Origin: Mycolicibacterium duvalii
Lineage (GTDB): Bacteria > Actinomycetota > Actinomycetes > Mycobacteriales > Mycobacteriaceae
Assembly (NCBI RefSeq): GCF_010726645.1
Contig: NZ_AP022563.1
Coordinates: forward strand, 496,001 to 560,000
Length of the DNA stretch: 64,000 bases
Reading direction: 5' to 3'
Made by a program: the position numbers and the translations under genes. A model generated the notes under the pieces. It had not been told where the DNA came from. It ran no database searches and saw nothing but the letters and a program-made list of their open reading frames with translations. The number at the start of each line of letters is the position of its first letter. Within the stretch, counting starts at the first letter, position 1. This document shows, piece after piece, positions 8,200-15,853 of this stretch.

Positions 8200-9402
8200 T
8201 CACCGCAGTACCCGCACAGGGACGTGGTGGTAGCCGGCGACGTTCTGCATGTGCACCTTCTCCAAACCGTCGGCATCGACCTCGTAGCGCGGCATGAAGT
8301 CGAGGAGATGCTCGAGCGCGATCGAGGTCTCCAGCCGGGCCAGCGCCGCACCTAGGCAGCTGTGGATGCCGTAACCGAGGCCGAGATTCTGGGCCTGGGT
8401 GCGATCGCGGGTGATGTCGAACTTCTCCCCGTCGTCGAACGCACGGGGATCACGGTTGGCGGCAGCCTGTAGCAGGAACACGGGCTTGCCGGCCGGAATG
8501 GTGCCGCTGGGCACGTGGGCCTCCTTGAGCGTCCACCGCACGTTGTACTGCACCGGCCCGACGTAACGCAGCAACTCTTCCACCGCGGCAGGTAGCAGGC
8601 TGCGATCGTCGAGCAGCATCTGCCACTGCTCAGGATGGCGTGCGAACTCGACCACGGCGCTGCCCACCAGCTTCGTCACGGTTTCGGCGCCGGCTCCGCC
8701 GAGCAGCGCGGCGAAGCCGGCGATCTCGACGTCGTCGAGCCGGCGCATCTCACCGTTGTCACCGGGGATCTCGGCGGCGATCAGCCGACTGATCATGTCG
8801 TCCTGCGGTTGCGCGCGCCGCTCCTGGACCAGGCCGTAGTAGTACACACCCGAGTCGATGTTGGCCTGCATGGCCTCTTCGGACAGCTCGATCTGCCCGG
8901 GCGCGCGCTCCAGACCCTTGTCGATCCAGTGGCGGCACTGCTGGCGAAACTCCTCGGGCACACCCGCCATGCGGGTGATCACCTCGACGGGGAACGGTCC
9001 CGAGAAGTCCTGCACGACGTCGAAATGATCGGGATCGACCTGCGACAGATAGTGCTCGACCAGCTCGACGATGGTTTCGCGCTGGGACTGGATCGCCCGC
9101 GGCGTGAACGCCTTGTTGAGCAGGCTGCGCATATGCCGGTGCTCCGGCGGGTCCATGAAGATGATCGACTTCGGCGGGCCCTCGGGGCGGCGCACCATGG
9201 CCAGGTCGCAACCCCGGGAGGAGGAGAAGGCCTCGTGGTCCTTCAGCGCCGCGGCCACGTCGGCGTGGCGGGTCAGTGCGTAGAAATCCAGTTCCTCGTC
9301 GTAGTAGATCGGGGCCTCGTCACGCATCCGCTGGTAGATCTCGTACGGATTGGCGAAGTAGTCCGGGGAGACGGGATCGAAGCGGAGTTCAGGAGCTGAC
9401 AT
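8200..9402 (-). CDS. cytochrome P450 with altered haem-loop Phe
   Basis: 400-aa P450, first gene of a P450-ferredoxin-P450-hydrolase transcript. I-helix GGAGAETVTK, ExxR in EELLRYVGP, haem Cys C349. The near-invariant Phe seven residues before the Cys is Leu here (L342, LGYGIHSCLG); the paralogue at 6769 keeps Phe. That Phe tunes the haem potential in studied P450s, so redox behaviour may differ. Strong ribosome site GGAGGAAAA before the ATG. Confidence 0.94.
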   Translation of the reverse strand: MSAPELRFDPVSPDYFANPYEIYQRMRDEAPIYYDEELDFYALTRHADVAAALKDHEAFSSSRGCDLAMVRRPEGPPKSIIFMDPPEHRHMRSLLNKAFTPRAIQSQRETIVELVEHYLSQVDPDHFDVVQDFSGPFPVEVITRMAGVPEEFRQQCRHWIDKGLERAPGQIELSEEAMQANIDSGVYYYGLVQERRAQPQDDMISRLIAAEIPGDNGEMRRLDDVEIAGFAALLGGAGAETVTKLVGSAVVEFARHPEQWQMLLDDRSLLPAAVEELLRYVGPVQYNVRWTLKEAHVPSGTIPAGKPVFLLQAAANRDPRAFDDGEKFDITRDRTQAQNLGLGYGIHSCLGAALARLETSIALEHLLDFMPRYEVDADGLEKVHMQNVAGYHHVPVRVLR

Positions 9403-9452
9403 TTTTCCTCCGTCGCGGCTGGCTGGGCCGGATGCTTTACGAGAAGTGAATT

Positions 9453-9471
9453 AACTGTAACGCTATCAGTT
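9453..9471. promoter_or_regulatory. inverted repeat AACTG-N9-CAGTT upstream of the P450 unit
   Basis: Five-base arms AACTG and CAGTT with a 9-base spacer, in the 113-base gap between the dehydrogenase at 9516 and the P450 start at 9402. It sits 51 bases before the P450 start codon, so it may be an operator or promoter for an internal transcript. It does not match the TGAGAAT palindrome. Evidence is symmetry and position only. Confidence 0.35.
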
Positions 9472-9515
9472 TCGGTAGACCAGCACAGCGACATTCGCGT
9501 CGGTGATGTGGCGGC

Positions 9516-10334
9516 TCATCCGGCGCGCGGGGTGTCGGCGGGTACGACGCTGTCCAGCAGGATCTCGAGAATTCCCAGTTCGTTACCGGTCTCGGCGGCG
9601 ACCTCGCGGATCACCGCGACGTCCTTGCCGAGGAACTCGCTGATCGAGTCGATGAAGTCCTGCACCGACCCCTGCCCGCGGGTACCGATCATGTCCGCGG
9701 CCTTGCTGGCGCCGCTGCCGCACCGGATCGCACTGAGCAGACCCCGTTCGTCGACGCCGACCCGCGCGCCGAACGCCGCGGCTTCGCGCAGCAGCCCCAG
9801 CTGTGCCGCCAGCAGAGTGTTGTTGAGGAGTTTGACCCATTGGCCCGAACCGGGCCGACCGGTGTGCACGATCGGATCGCCGTAGGCGGCCAGGACGGGC
9901 CGGGCGCGTTCGACGGCACCCTCATCGCCGCCGACGAAGAGCGTGATCCGGCCGGCGGCGATGTCGTGCGGGCCGCCGCTGACCGGCGCATCGACCACCG
10001 CCACGCCGGGGGTCCGCGCGGCCAACAGCTCGGCGGTGCGCGGGCTGCCCGTGGTGTGGACGACCAGCACCGAGCCCGCGCCCATCGCGTCGAGCAGCCC
10101 GTCGTCGAGACACACCCGGCGGACCTGCTCGTCGGTGAACACGCACACCACCACGACTTCGGCGCCGACGGCGACCGCTTGTGGCTGCACCACGGCCGTG
10201 GCGCCCAATTCCTGCACCGCTGCCCGCTTCTCGTCGGTGCGGGCCAGCGCGCGGACGTGGTGGCCGGCGCTGACCAGACGCTCGATCATCGGCGTGCCCA
10301 TCCGGCCCGCACCGACGAATCCGACCTGCGTCAC
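9516..10334 (-). CDS. NAD(P)-dependent 3-hydroxyisobutyrate dehydrogenase-like oxidoreductase
   Basis: 272-aa protein of the 6-phosphogluconate/3-hydroxyisobutyrate dehydrogenase superfamily. N-terminal dinucleotide motif GFVGAGRMG; substrate motif DAPVSGGPHDI; the catalytic-Lys region reads WVKLLNNTLLA. Family role: NAD(P)-linked oxidation of a beta-hydroxy acid or reduction of its semialdehyde. GTG start at 10334 overlaps the previous gene's TGA as GTGA. Homologous to its neighbour at 10331; the pair may form a heteromer or act on successive substrates. Confidence 0.9.
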   Translation of the reverse strand: MTQVGFVGAGRMGTPMIERLVSAGHHVRALARTDEKRAAVQELGATAVVQPQAVAVGAEVVVVCVFTDEQVRRVCLDDGLLDAMGAGSVLVVHTTGSPRTAELLAARTPGVAVVDAPVSGGPHDIAAGRITLFVGGDEGAVERARPVLAAYGDPIVHTGRPGSGQWVKLLNNTLLAAQLGLLREAAAFGARVGVDERGLLSAIRCGSGASKAADMIGTRGQGSVQDFIDSISEFLGKDVAVIREVAAETGNELGILEILLDSVVPADTPRAG

Positions 10335-11149
10335 CGCCGGTGGTCCATGGCGATCAGGGCGGCGTCGGCCGCGGTGAAGACCGCGCCCTCGGGGGCCGAT
10401 GCCGCGGCAGCCAGGCTGGCCGCATGCCGGACATCCTTCTGCAGCAGTGCACCGGCGATCGGGGCCAGGCCGTCCAGGGTGCCGCCGAACATCGAGATGC
10501 TGCCGACGGCCTTGCTGGTGGCTGACCCGCGGTTGAGCACCTCGACCAGCTTGTCGCGCGGGATACCGAGGGATTCGCCCAGCTCCAGGGTGCTGACGGC
10601 GCTGCCGAGGTTGGCGCTGAACAGCAGGTTGTTGAGGATCTTGGTGTTCTGGCCGCTGCCCAGCGGGCCCAGGTGCACGATCGGGTCGGCGTACGTCGCG
10701 AACACCGGCCGGCATCGGTCGGCGACCTCTTCGTCGCCGCCGATCATCACCAGCAGCGTGCCCTGTTCCACCGCGGGCCCGCCGCCGCTGACCGGCGCGT
10801 CGATGACCGAAACACCCTGTGCGGCAGCCTTGTCGGCGATCTCTCGGCAAGTGTTCGGGTGCACGGTGCTGTGGATCGCGACGATGCCGCCCGCAGCCAT
10901 CCCGGCCAGCACCCCGGTGTCGCCGTAGAGCACCTCACGGACGTCGTCGTCGCCGACCACGCACAAACAGACCAGGTCGCTGGCGGCGCCGAGGTCGGCC
11001 GGCGTCGACGCCGACTTGGCCGGGGTGTCGGCGTACGGTTCCAGGCTGGCCGCGCGCCGCGCCCACAGCGTGGTCTCGAATCCGCCCTGCGCGATCCGCC
11101 GCGCCATGGGGCCGCCCTGGCTGCCCAATCCGATGAATCCGACCCGCAT
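10331..11149 (-). CDS. NAD(P)-dependent 3-hydroxyisobutyrate dehydrogenase-like oxidoreductase
   Basis: 272-aa paralogue of the preceding entry, identical in length. Dinucleotide motif GFIGLGSQG, substrate motif DAPVSGGGPAV, catalytic-Lys region NTKILNNLLFS. ATG overlaps the hydrolase stop as ATGA, and its own stop overlaps the next gene as GTGA, so translation is coupled across the three genes. Beta-hydroxy-acid dehydrogenases of this type process products of side-chain or ring degradation; the substrate is unknown. Confidence 0.9.
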   Translation of the reverse strand: MRVGFIGLGSQGGPMARRIAQGGFETTLWARRAASLEPYADTPAKSASTPADLGAASDLVCLCVVGDDDVREVLYGDTGVLAGMAAGGIVAIHSTVHPNTCREIADKAAAQGVSVIDAPVSGGGPAVEQGTLLVMIGGDEEVADRCRPVFATYADPIVHLGPLGSGQNTKILNNLLFSANLGSAVSTLELGESLGIPRDKLVEVLNRGSATSKAVGSISMFGGTLDGLAPIAGALLQKDVRHAASLAAAASAPEGAVFTAADAALIAMDHRR

Positions 11150-12027
11150 CAGCTCGCCTCCACGTGAACTCGGTCGCGGCCCTGTGTGCCCGCGATGCAC
11201 TCCTCGATGAACGACAACACTTGTCCGTGGTACTGGCCGGCGGTGAGCCCGACGGACAGGTTGTGTCCGCTGGCGGGCACTTCGTTGACCTGCACGTGCG
11301 GGGCGGCGTCGAACAGCCCGGCGATGGCTGCGACCGCCGACGGGCCGGTCTGCCAGACCTTTTCGTGCTCGGCGATGCTGAACTGCACCGGAACCCGCAC
11401 CTCGGCGGCGACCGCGGGAAAGTCGCGGCGCGCCCAATTCGCGGTCACCTCTGCCTCGTAGGCCACCCCGGGCGCGGACAGCGCACCGGTGAGCACCTCG
11501 GCGGGGTAGAGCTCGGTGGGTTCCCACAGCAGATCACGCAGCCCAGCGGGCCGGTTGGTCACCGTAGCCGACGCGATGATGTCCTTGGCCGCGTCGCTGT
11601 ATCGCAGTCCGGTGCCTGCCAACTCGACGCCGACGATGTCATCCCTGGCGGTCGCCAGCCGGAGCGCGAGCTCACATCCCGCCGAATGCCCGAGCACGAA
11701 CACCCCGGCGCCGCCGCTGCCCGACACGATCTTGTCCACCGCGGCCGATGTGACGGCCACCCGGCGTGCCGGATCGGAGAACTCACCGGCATAAGCCGCC
11801 GAGGTGCCGTAGCCGGGCCGGTCCAGCGCGATCGCGGTGAAACCGGCGGCCACCGCGCGATGCAGCAGGGACAGCTCGGGACGGCCCGGGCAGTCGAAGT
11901 ACGCGGCCGACGTGGCCCCACCGTGGACGGCGACGATCACCGCCCGGGGGTCCTCCGCCTGCGCGACGAGCCCCGACATCGGGATCCCGTCGACCAGGAC
12001 GACGCGTGGCCGTGGGGCCGCAGTCAC
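11149..12027 (-). CDS. alpha/beta hydrolase
   Basis: 292-aa alpha/beta hydrolase. Oxyanion segment VAVHGGATSAAYF, nucleophile elbow GHSAG, then a cap region and a C-terminal His in ASGHNLSVG. Opens with GTG overlapping the stop of the DUF35-Ltp fusion gene (GTGA). Probably hydrolyses an ester, thioester or C-C bond produced by the upstream aldolase-like enzyme; that link is from operon position only. No signal peptide. Confidence 0.88.
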   Translation of the reverse strand: MTAAPRPRVVLVDGIPMSGLVAQAEDPRAVIVAVHGGATSAAYFDCPGRPELSLLHRAVAAGFTAIALDRPGYGTSAAYAGEFSDPARRVAVTSAAVDKIVSGSGGAGVFVLGHSAGCELALRLATARDDIVGVELAGTGLRYSDAAKDIIASATVTNRPAGLRDLLWEPTELYPAEVLTGALSAPGVAYEAEVTANWARRDFPAVAAEVRVPVQFSIAEHEKVWQTGPSAVAAIAGLFDAAPHVQVNEVPASGHNLSVGLTAGQYHGQVLSFIEECIAGTQGRDRVHVEAS

Positions 12028-13670
12028 GTGGTGGTCCGTAGCAGCATGACCCCGCTCGGCGTGAGCCCACCGCTGCTCACCACGGCCACCCGGGCGTCGG
12101 CGACCTGCCGCTCGCCGCCCTCGCCCCGCAGCTGCGACACCGCCTCGTGGACCAGACCCATACCGTGCGTGCGGCCGTGGGACAGCTGGCCCCCGTGGGT
12201 GTTGAGCGGAATCACCCCGTCCCGGGCGATGGCGGCACCGCCGTCGAGAAAGTCCTTGGCTTCGCCGATGCCGCAGAACCCGAGGGCCTCCAGCCAGGAC
12301 AGGCAGTTGAACGTGAAGCCGTCGTAGAGCTGGGCGACGTCGACATCGGCGGGCCGTAGCGACGTCCGCGTCCAGAGGTGCGCGGCCTGCCCGAGCACCT
12401 GCGGCTCGTGGGTGAGGGTGGTCTGATCCCAGTCGGTCCGTTCGATGATCTGGGTACCGACGGCCTCGAAGTACACCGGGGGCTTCGGCGCGTCGGCCGC
12501 CGCCTCGACGGCCGAGACGACGACCGCGACCGCGCCGTCACAGGGCACGTCGCAGTCGTAGAGGCCGAAGGGTGTGGTGATCGGTCTCGCGTTGAGATAG
12601 TCGTCCATCGTCATCGGCTCGCGGTAGATCGCGGTCGGGTTGAGCGCGGCGTTGGCGCGCTGGTTCAGCGCGATCCACCCGAGGGTCTCTTTCGTGGTGC
12701 CGTAACGGTGAAAGTGGCGTTGGGCATTGAGCGCCAGCGTGTGCGCCGCGGAGGTTGCCCCGAACGGCGCCTGCCAGCTGTTCACCCTGGTGCCGCCGGG
12801 CGGCGAAACCTTGCCCTCCTTCATGAGCTGGCTGAACGTCGCCTCCCACAACGTGCGAAAACACAGCACGTGCCGGGCCATGCCCGTCGCCACCGCCATC
12901 ACCGCGGCGATCAGCGATCCGCCCGGCCCGAAGGTGTCCATTCCGCCGTTGATCCACGTCGGCCGGAGGCCGAGGGCGCCCTCCAGCGCGGTCACGCCGC
13001 CTTCACCCATGCCCATCGCGTCCATGGCCGGATAGGTGGACAGTCCGTCGATGTCGGCGAACGTCAGGCCGGCGTCGGCGACGGCGGCCTCGCAGGCATC
13101 CACCGTCAGCGACAACGGAGACACCATCAGGCGTCGCCCCATCTTCGAGGCGCCGATGCCGGTGATCGCGGCAGCGTCCTCGAACTTCTCGGTCGTCAGC
13201 ATCGGCCGGACGAACCTGCCGAAGTCCTGCGGGGTGATCTCGTCCTCGGGTAACGGCGCGGTCTCCGGGGAAGCGGTCGGCCGGAACAGCGGCAACCACA
13301 CATCCTCGTTCTGTTCGAAGACGACCTCGACGACGCGGCCCAGTTCCAGGTCGGCGGGGTCGCACTCGATGATGTTGGTGGTCAGGCGGACCCGCGGATC
13401 CTCCTCGATCGCGACCTGCGCGACGACGTACGGCGCTGACAGGCCCGGGATGGAGAAGCGCTCGTTGATCGTGAACGCCGAGAGTACGGCGCGTCCGGAA
13501 ACCTCCCGCGGACCCAGGTTGCGGCTGCTGCAGTAGCGGCATATCGGCTGCGGCGGATGGATCAGCGACTTGCAGTCACCGCACTCCTGAATGCGCAGCA
13601 CGCCGTCCGCACCCGACGTCCAGAAAAACTCGTTGTCGAACGTCAACTGCGGCAGTGGAAGCCGACTCAT
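12024..13670 (-). CDS. fused DUF35 (zinc ribbon/OB-fold) plus Ltp-type thiolase/aldolase
   Basis: 548-aa two-domain protein. Residues about 1-150 are a DUF35 module: zinc ribbon CGDC...CRYC followed by an OB fold. Residues about 165-548 are a thiolase-fold lipid-transfer-protein domain. The usual catalytic Cys of the N(S/A)CATG motif is missing: the region reads NGGMDTFGPGGS, and the C-terminal GHPxGATG is GRTHGMG. Known Ltp2 proteins lack that Cys, act as retro-aldolases, and need a separate DUF35 partner; here both parts are fused. Proposed role: C-C cleavage of a hydroxyacyl-CoA side chain (inference). Starts within a 32-bp tandem repeat. Confidence 0.88.
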   Translation of the reverse strand: MSRLPLPQLTFDNEFFWTSGADGVLRIQECGDCKSLIHPPQPICRYCSSRNLGPREVSGRAVLSAFTINERFSIPGLSAPYVVAQVAIEEDPRVRLTTNIIECDPADLELGRVVEVVFEQNEDVWLPLFRPTASPETAPLPEDEITPQDFGRFVRPMLTTEKFEDAAAITGIGASKMGRRLMVSPLSLTVDACEAAVADAGLTFADIDGLSTYPAMDAMGMGEGGVTALEGALGLRPTWINGGMDTFGPGGSLIAAVMAVATGMARHVLCFRTLWEATFSQLMKEGKVSPPGGTRVNSWQAPFGATSAAHTLALNAQRHFHRYGTTKETLGWIALNQRANAALNPTAIYREPMTMDDYLNARPITTPFGLYDCDVPCDGAVAVVVSAVEAAADAPKPPVYFEAVGTQIIERTDWDQTTLTHEPQVLGQAAHLWTRTSLRPADVDVAQLYDGFTFNCLSWLEALGFCGIGEAKDFLDGGAAIARDGVIPLNTHGGQLSHGRTHGMGLVHEAVSQLRGEGGERQVADARVAVVSSGGLTPSGVMLLRTTT

Positions 13671-13739
13671 CGGGTCTCAATCCTCTTCGCGCAAGCGCTC
13701 ATCGGGTCTCAATCCTCTTCGCGCAAGCGCTCATCGGGT
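13667..13739. repeat. 32-bp tandem duplication between ferredoxin and DUF35-Ltp genes
   Basis: Two exact 32-bp copies (13667-13698 and 13699-13730) and nine bases of a third. Read on the minus strand each copy holds ATG, ten codons and TGA, encoding MSACAKRIETR, with AGAGGA inside it. The stop of the ferredoxin gene, both mini-ORFs and the start of the Ltp gene are linked by ATGA overlaps. Because 32 is not a multiple of three, each copy shifts frame. Likely a slippage duplication that happens to keep translational coupling. Confidence 0.9.
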
Positions 13740-14036
13740 GAATCCCCATTCCGCTTCGTTGTCCTCGGTCTTCAGGTGCTCGAGGTCGGGCTCCCGCACC
13801 GGCTGGATCGGCTTCTCGTCGGGCCGGCGCTCACCGATCTGCAGGATGGCGTGCACCGGGCAGTCCATCAGGGCGCGCTGCACGGCGTCGCGATCCGCGT
13901 CCGGGATGTTGCCGTCGCCGACCAGGACGGCGTAACCCCAGTCGTCGAGCGAGAAATACTCGGGCGCGTGCCGGGCGCAGATCCCGAAGCCGTCGCACAG
14001 CGTCCGGTCCAGCTTGATCCGCATCTTGTCGGTCAC
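13731..14036 (-). CDS. 3Fe-4S-type ferredoxin with C-terminal extension
   Basis: 101-aa ferredoxin. Cluster motif CDGFGIC then HAPEYF and CP in MDCPVHA: CXX?XXC(X)nCP with Phe at the variable position. The last 35 or so residues after the domain (starting ERRPDEKP) form a charged tail not found in the other three ferredoxins here. GTG start overlaps the NuoF-like gene stop as GTGA, so it is probably that flavoprotein's electron acceptor and would carry electrons to one of the P450s. Confidence 0.9.
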   Translation of the reverse strand: MTDKMRIKLDRTLCDGFGICARHAPEYFSLDDWGYAVLVGDGNIPDADRDAVQRALMDCPVHAILQIGERRPDEKPIQPVREPDLEHLKTEDNEAEWGFTR

Positions 14037-15325
14037 GATGCCTCCACTTCGAAAGGGCGCGTGGCGGTGAAAGCGCCCGCGCTGCACCGAGTGCACTGTC
14101 CGTCCAGGTGGCGCGCCACCTCGTCGGGGAACATCGCGAGCAGGCTTGCAGCGATGTTGCAGGCGGCGTCGAGGGTGGCGCACGCACCGCGCCCACGCAG
14201 GACGACCGACCAGCGCTGCAGGCGAGCGAGGTCGTCGGCCTCGGCGATACCGTCGCGCAGGGCGGACGCTGCCGCGGCCATCGCCGCGGTGCCGTTGAAG
14301 CACGAGCCGCACTGGTCGGCGTTCTCGCGGTCGTAGTAGGCCAGCACCGAGGCGGCCACCGCGACGGGGCACTCGTCGGTGATCAGCGACACCGCGCCAC
14401 ATCCCAGCCCGCTTCCGAGGTCGCGCAGCGATCCGTGGTCCAGTGCGCCGTCGAGGACGCGCCGGTCCAGCAGGCCCGCGAAGTACCCGCCCATGAGCGC
14501 GCCCTGGACGCGCGCGGTGTCGACCCCGTGCAGCGCAACCAGTTCCGCCGCAGCGACTCCGAACGGCACCTCGTAGAGGCCCGGTGGACGGCCACCCCCG
14601 GTCACCGTCGCGAGAAAGGTGCCCGACGAGCCCTCGGTGCCGAGTTCCCGGTAGGTGGGCGCGCCATGGCGGTGGACGTAGGGCAGGTTGGCCAGTGTCT
14701 CGACATTGCTGACCGCGGTGGGCAGGCCGCCCACGCCTTCCTCGAAGGGTCGCGGCGGCTTGTCGGTCGGCTTCGCCGGCCCGCCGTTGATCGCCCGCAC
14801 CGCGGCTGTCTCCTCGCCCGCGACGTAACCGGGCGCGACAGTGAGCATGCTCACAGTGATCCCGTCGAGCGCTTCCGGGGTCAGTTCGTCGAGCGCGGTC
14901 CGCACCGCAACGGCGGCACGCTCATCGGAGACGTAGACGTGTGCATGACGGGCACCGATGATTTGGGCGGCCAGGCGGACGCCGTCGAGCACCAGGTGCG
15001 GCCGGTGCCGCAGCAACCAGCGGTCCTTGACCGAAGCCGGCTCGCCCTCTTCGCCGTTGGCCACCAATACGGTGTCCACACCCCGCTGCGCCGCCTGTCG
15101 CACGGTGGCCAGCTTCACCGCCAGCGGGAAGGCCGCGCCGCCGCGTCCCAGGACGCCCGCCTGTGAGATCGCGTCGTGCAGCGCGTCGACGTCGGTCAAC
15201 GGTCGGTAGCCCCCGGCGGCGCGGTACTGCTGCGCCGACTCGGTGTCCAGCCCCGGCCGCAGCAGCCGTGGTGTGATGCCCGGCCAGGCGGCGACCGTCA
15301 GTTCGGTGTTCATCGCCGTACTCAT
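14033..15325 (-). CDS. NuoF-like NADH/FMN flavoprotein, probable ferredoxin reductase
   Basis: 430-aa protein resembling the 51-kDa NADH-binding subunit of complex I. FMN loop GRGGAAFP at 60-67 and NADH loop NGEEGEP at 90-96 are present, followed by an SLBB-like middle part. The 4Fe-4S region has C339, C342 and C382, but the third Cys of the CxxCxxC motif is G345. Extra Cys occur near the end (CTRC). No other complex I genes are nearby, and a ferredoxin overlaps its stop, so it probably reduces that ferredoxin with NADH. An alternative start ATG is at 15313. Confidence 0.85.
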   Translation of the reverse strand: MSTAMNTELTVAAWPGITPRLLRPGLDTESAQQYRAAGGYRPLTDVDALHDAISQAGVLGRGGAAFPLAVKLATVRQAAQRGVDTVLVANGEEGEPASVKDRWLLRHRPHLVLDGVRLAAQIIGARHAHVYVSDERAAVAVRTALDELTPEALDGITVSMLTVAPGYVAGEETAAVRAINGGPAKPTDKPPRPFEEGVGGLPTAVSNVETLANLPYVHRHGAPTYRELGTEGSSGTFLATVTGGGRPPGLYEVPFGVAAAELVALHGVDTARVQGALMGGYFAGLLDRRVLDGALDHGSLRDLGSGLGCGAVSLITDECPVAVAASVLAYYDRENADQCGSCFNGTAAMAAAASALRDGIAEADDLARLQRWSVVLRGRGACATLDAACNIAASLLAMFPDEVARHLDGQCTRCSAGAFTATRPFEVEAS

Positions 15326-15345
15326 CTCCGGCTACCCTTCCCTGC

Positions 15346-15822
15346 ATGCGAACAGCGGTGGTGCGTGTCGGCGTGGATCTGGCCGGCGAGCTGACCGTCG
15401 AACAGCTCACCAACGGTATGACCGAACTGAGCCGGCTGGCCGCCGAAGCGGGTGCCGAGGTGATCGTCAACGATCTCGCCGCGCTGCCGCCCAAGCGCCG
15501 CGAGGTGGAGATCCTGATGCGGGGCGACGACCCGAAGATGCTGCAGGCCGCCGGTGTCGAGTTGTGCGCCAAGGCTTTTCCGACTGACCCGGTGCTGGGT
15601 GTGCTGACCTTCGTCAGTCACGGCACCGACGACGACGCATACGGCGTGCTCGCCGGGTTCGGTCTCGCCGGGGTGGTCGACCGGACGGCCGGCGGCGACG
15701 GTTGGGACATCATCACGGTGACGCTGGCCAAGGCCGACCTCGAGCGCGTTCCGGAAAGCCGCATCCACACCGCGCTGGAGGCGTCGACCAACTGCGAGGT
15801 CCGTATCGTCGTGACCGACTGA
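15346..15822 (+). CDS. conserved hypothetical protein
   Basis: 158-aa soluble protein, no family named with confidence. Features: starts MRTAVVRVGVDLAGELT, has a conserved-looking LPPKRREVEILMRGDDP segment, and HGTDDDAYGVLAGFG followed by HTALEASTNCEVRI near the C terminus. Predicted alpha/beta, acidic, no signal peptide. It is the only plus-strand gene between two long minus-strand units, and its start codon is 20 bases from the start of the NuoF-like gene, so the two promoters must overlap. A similar small gene accompanies steroid oxygenase genes in other mycobacteria as far as I recall, but this is not certain. Confidence 0.75.
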   Translation: MRTAVVRVGVDLAGELTVEQLTNGMTELSRLAAEAGAEVIVNDLAALPPKRREVEILMRGDDPKMLQAAGVELCAKAFPTDPVLGVLTFVSHGTDDDAYGVLAGFGLAGVVDRTAGGDGWDIITVTLAKADLERVPESRIHTALEASTNCEVRIVVTD

Positions 15823-15853
15823 GACGGGGGAGTGCACCGGCGCGCTCATCACC

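Noticed and set aside
13667..13739. CRISPR-like repeat
   Set aside because: Two direct copies without spacers; a tandem duplication, and no cas gene is present.
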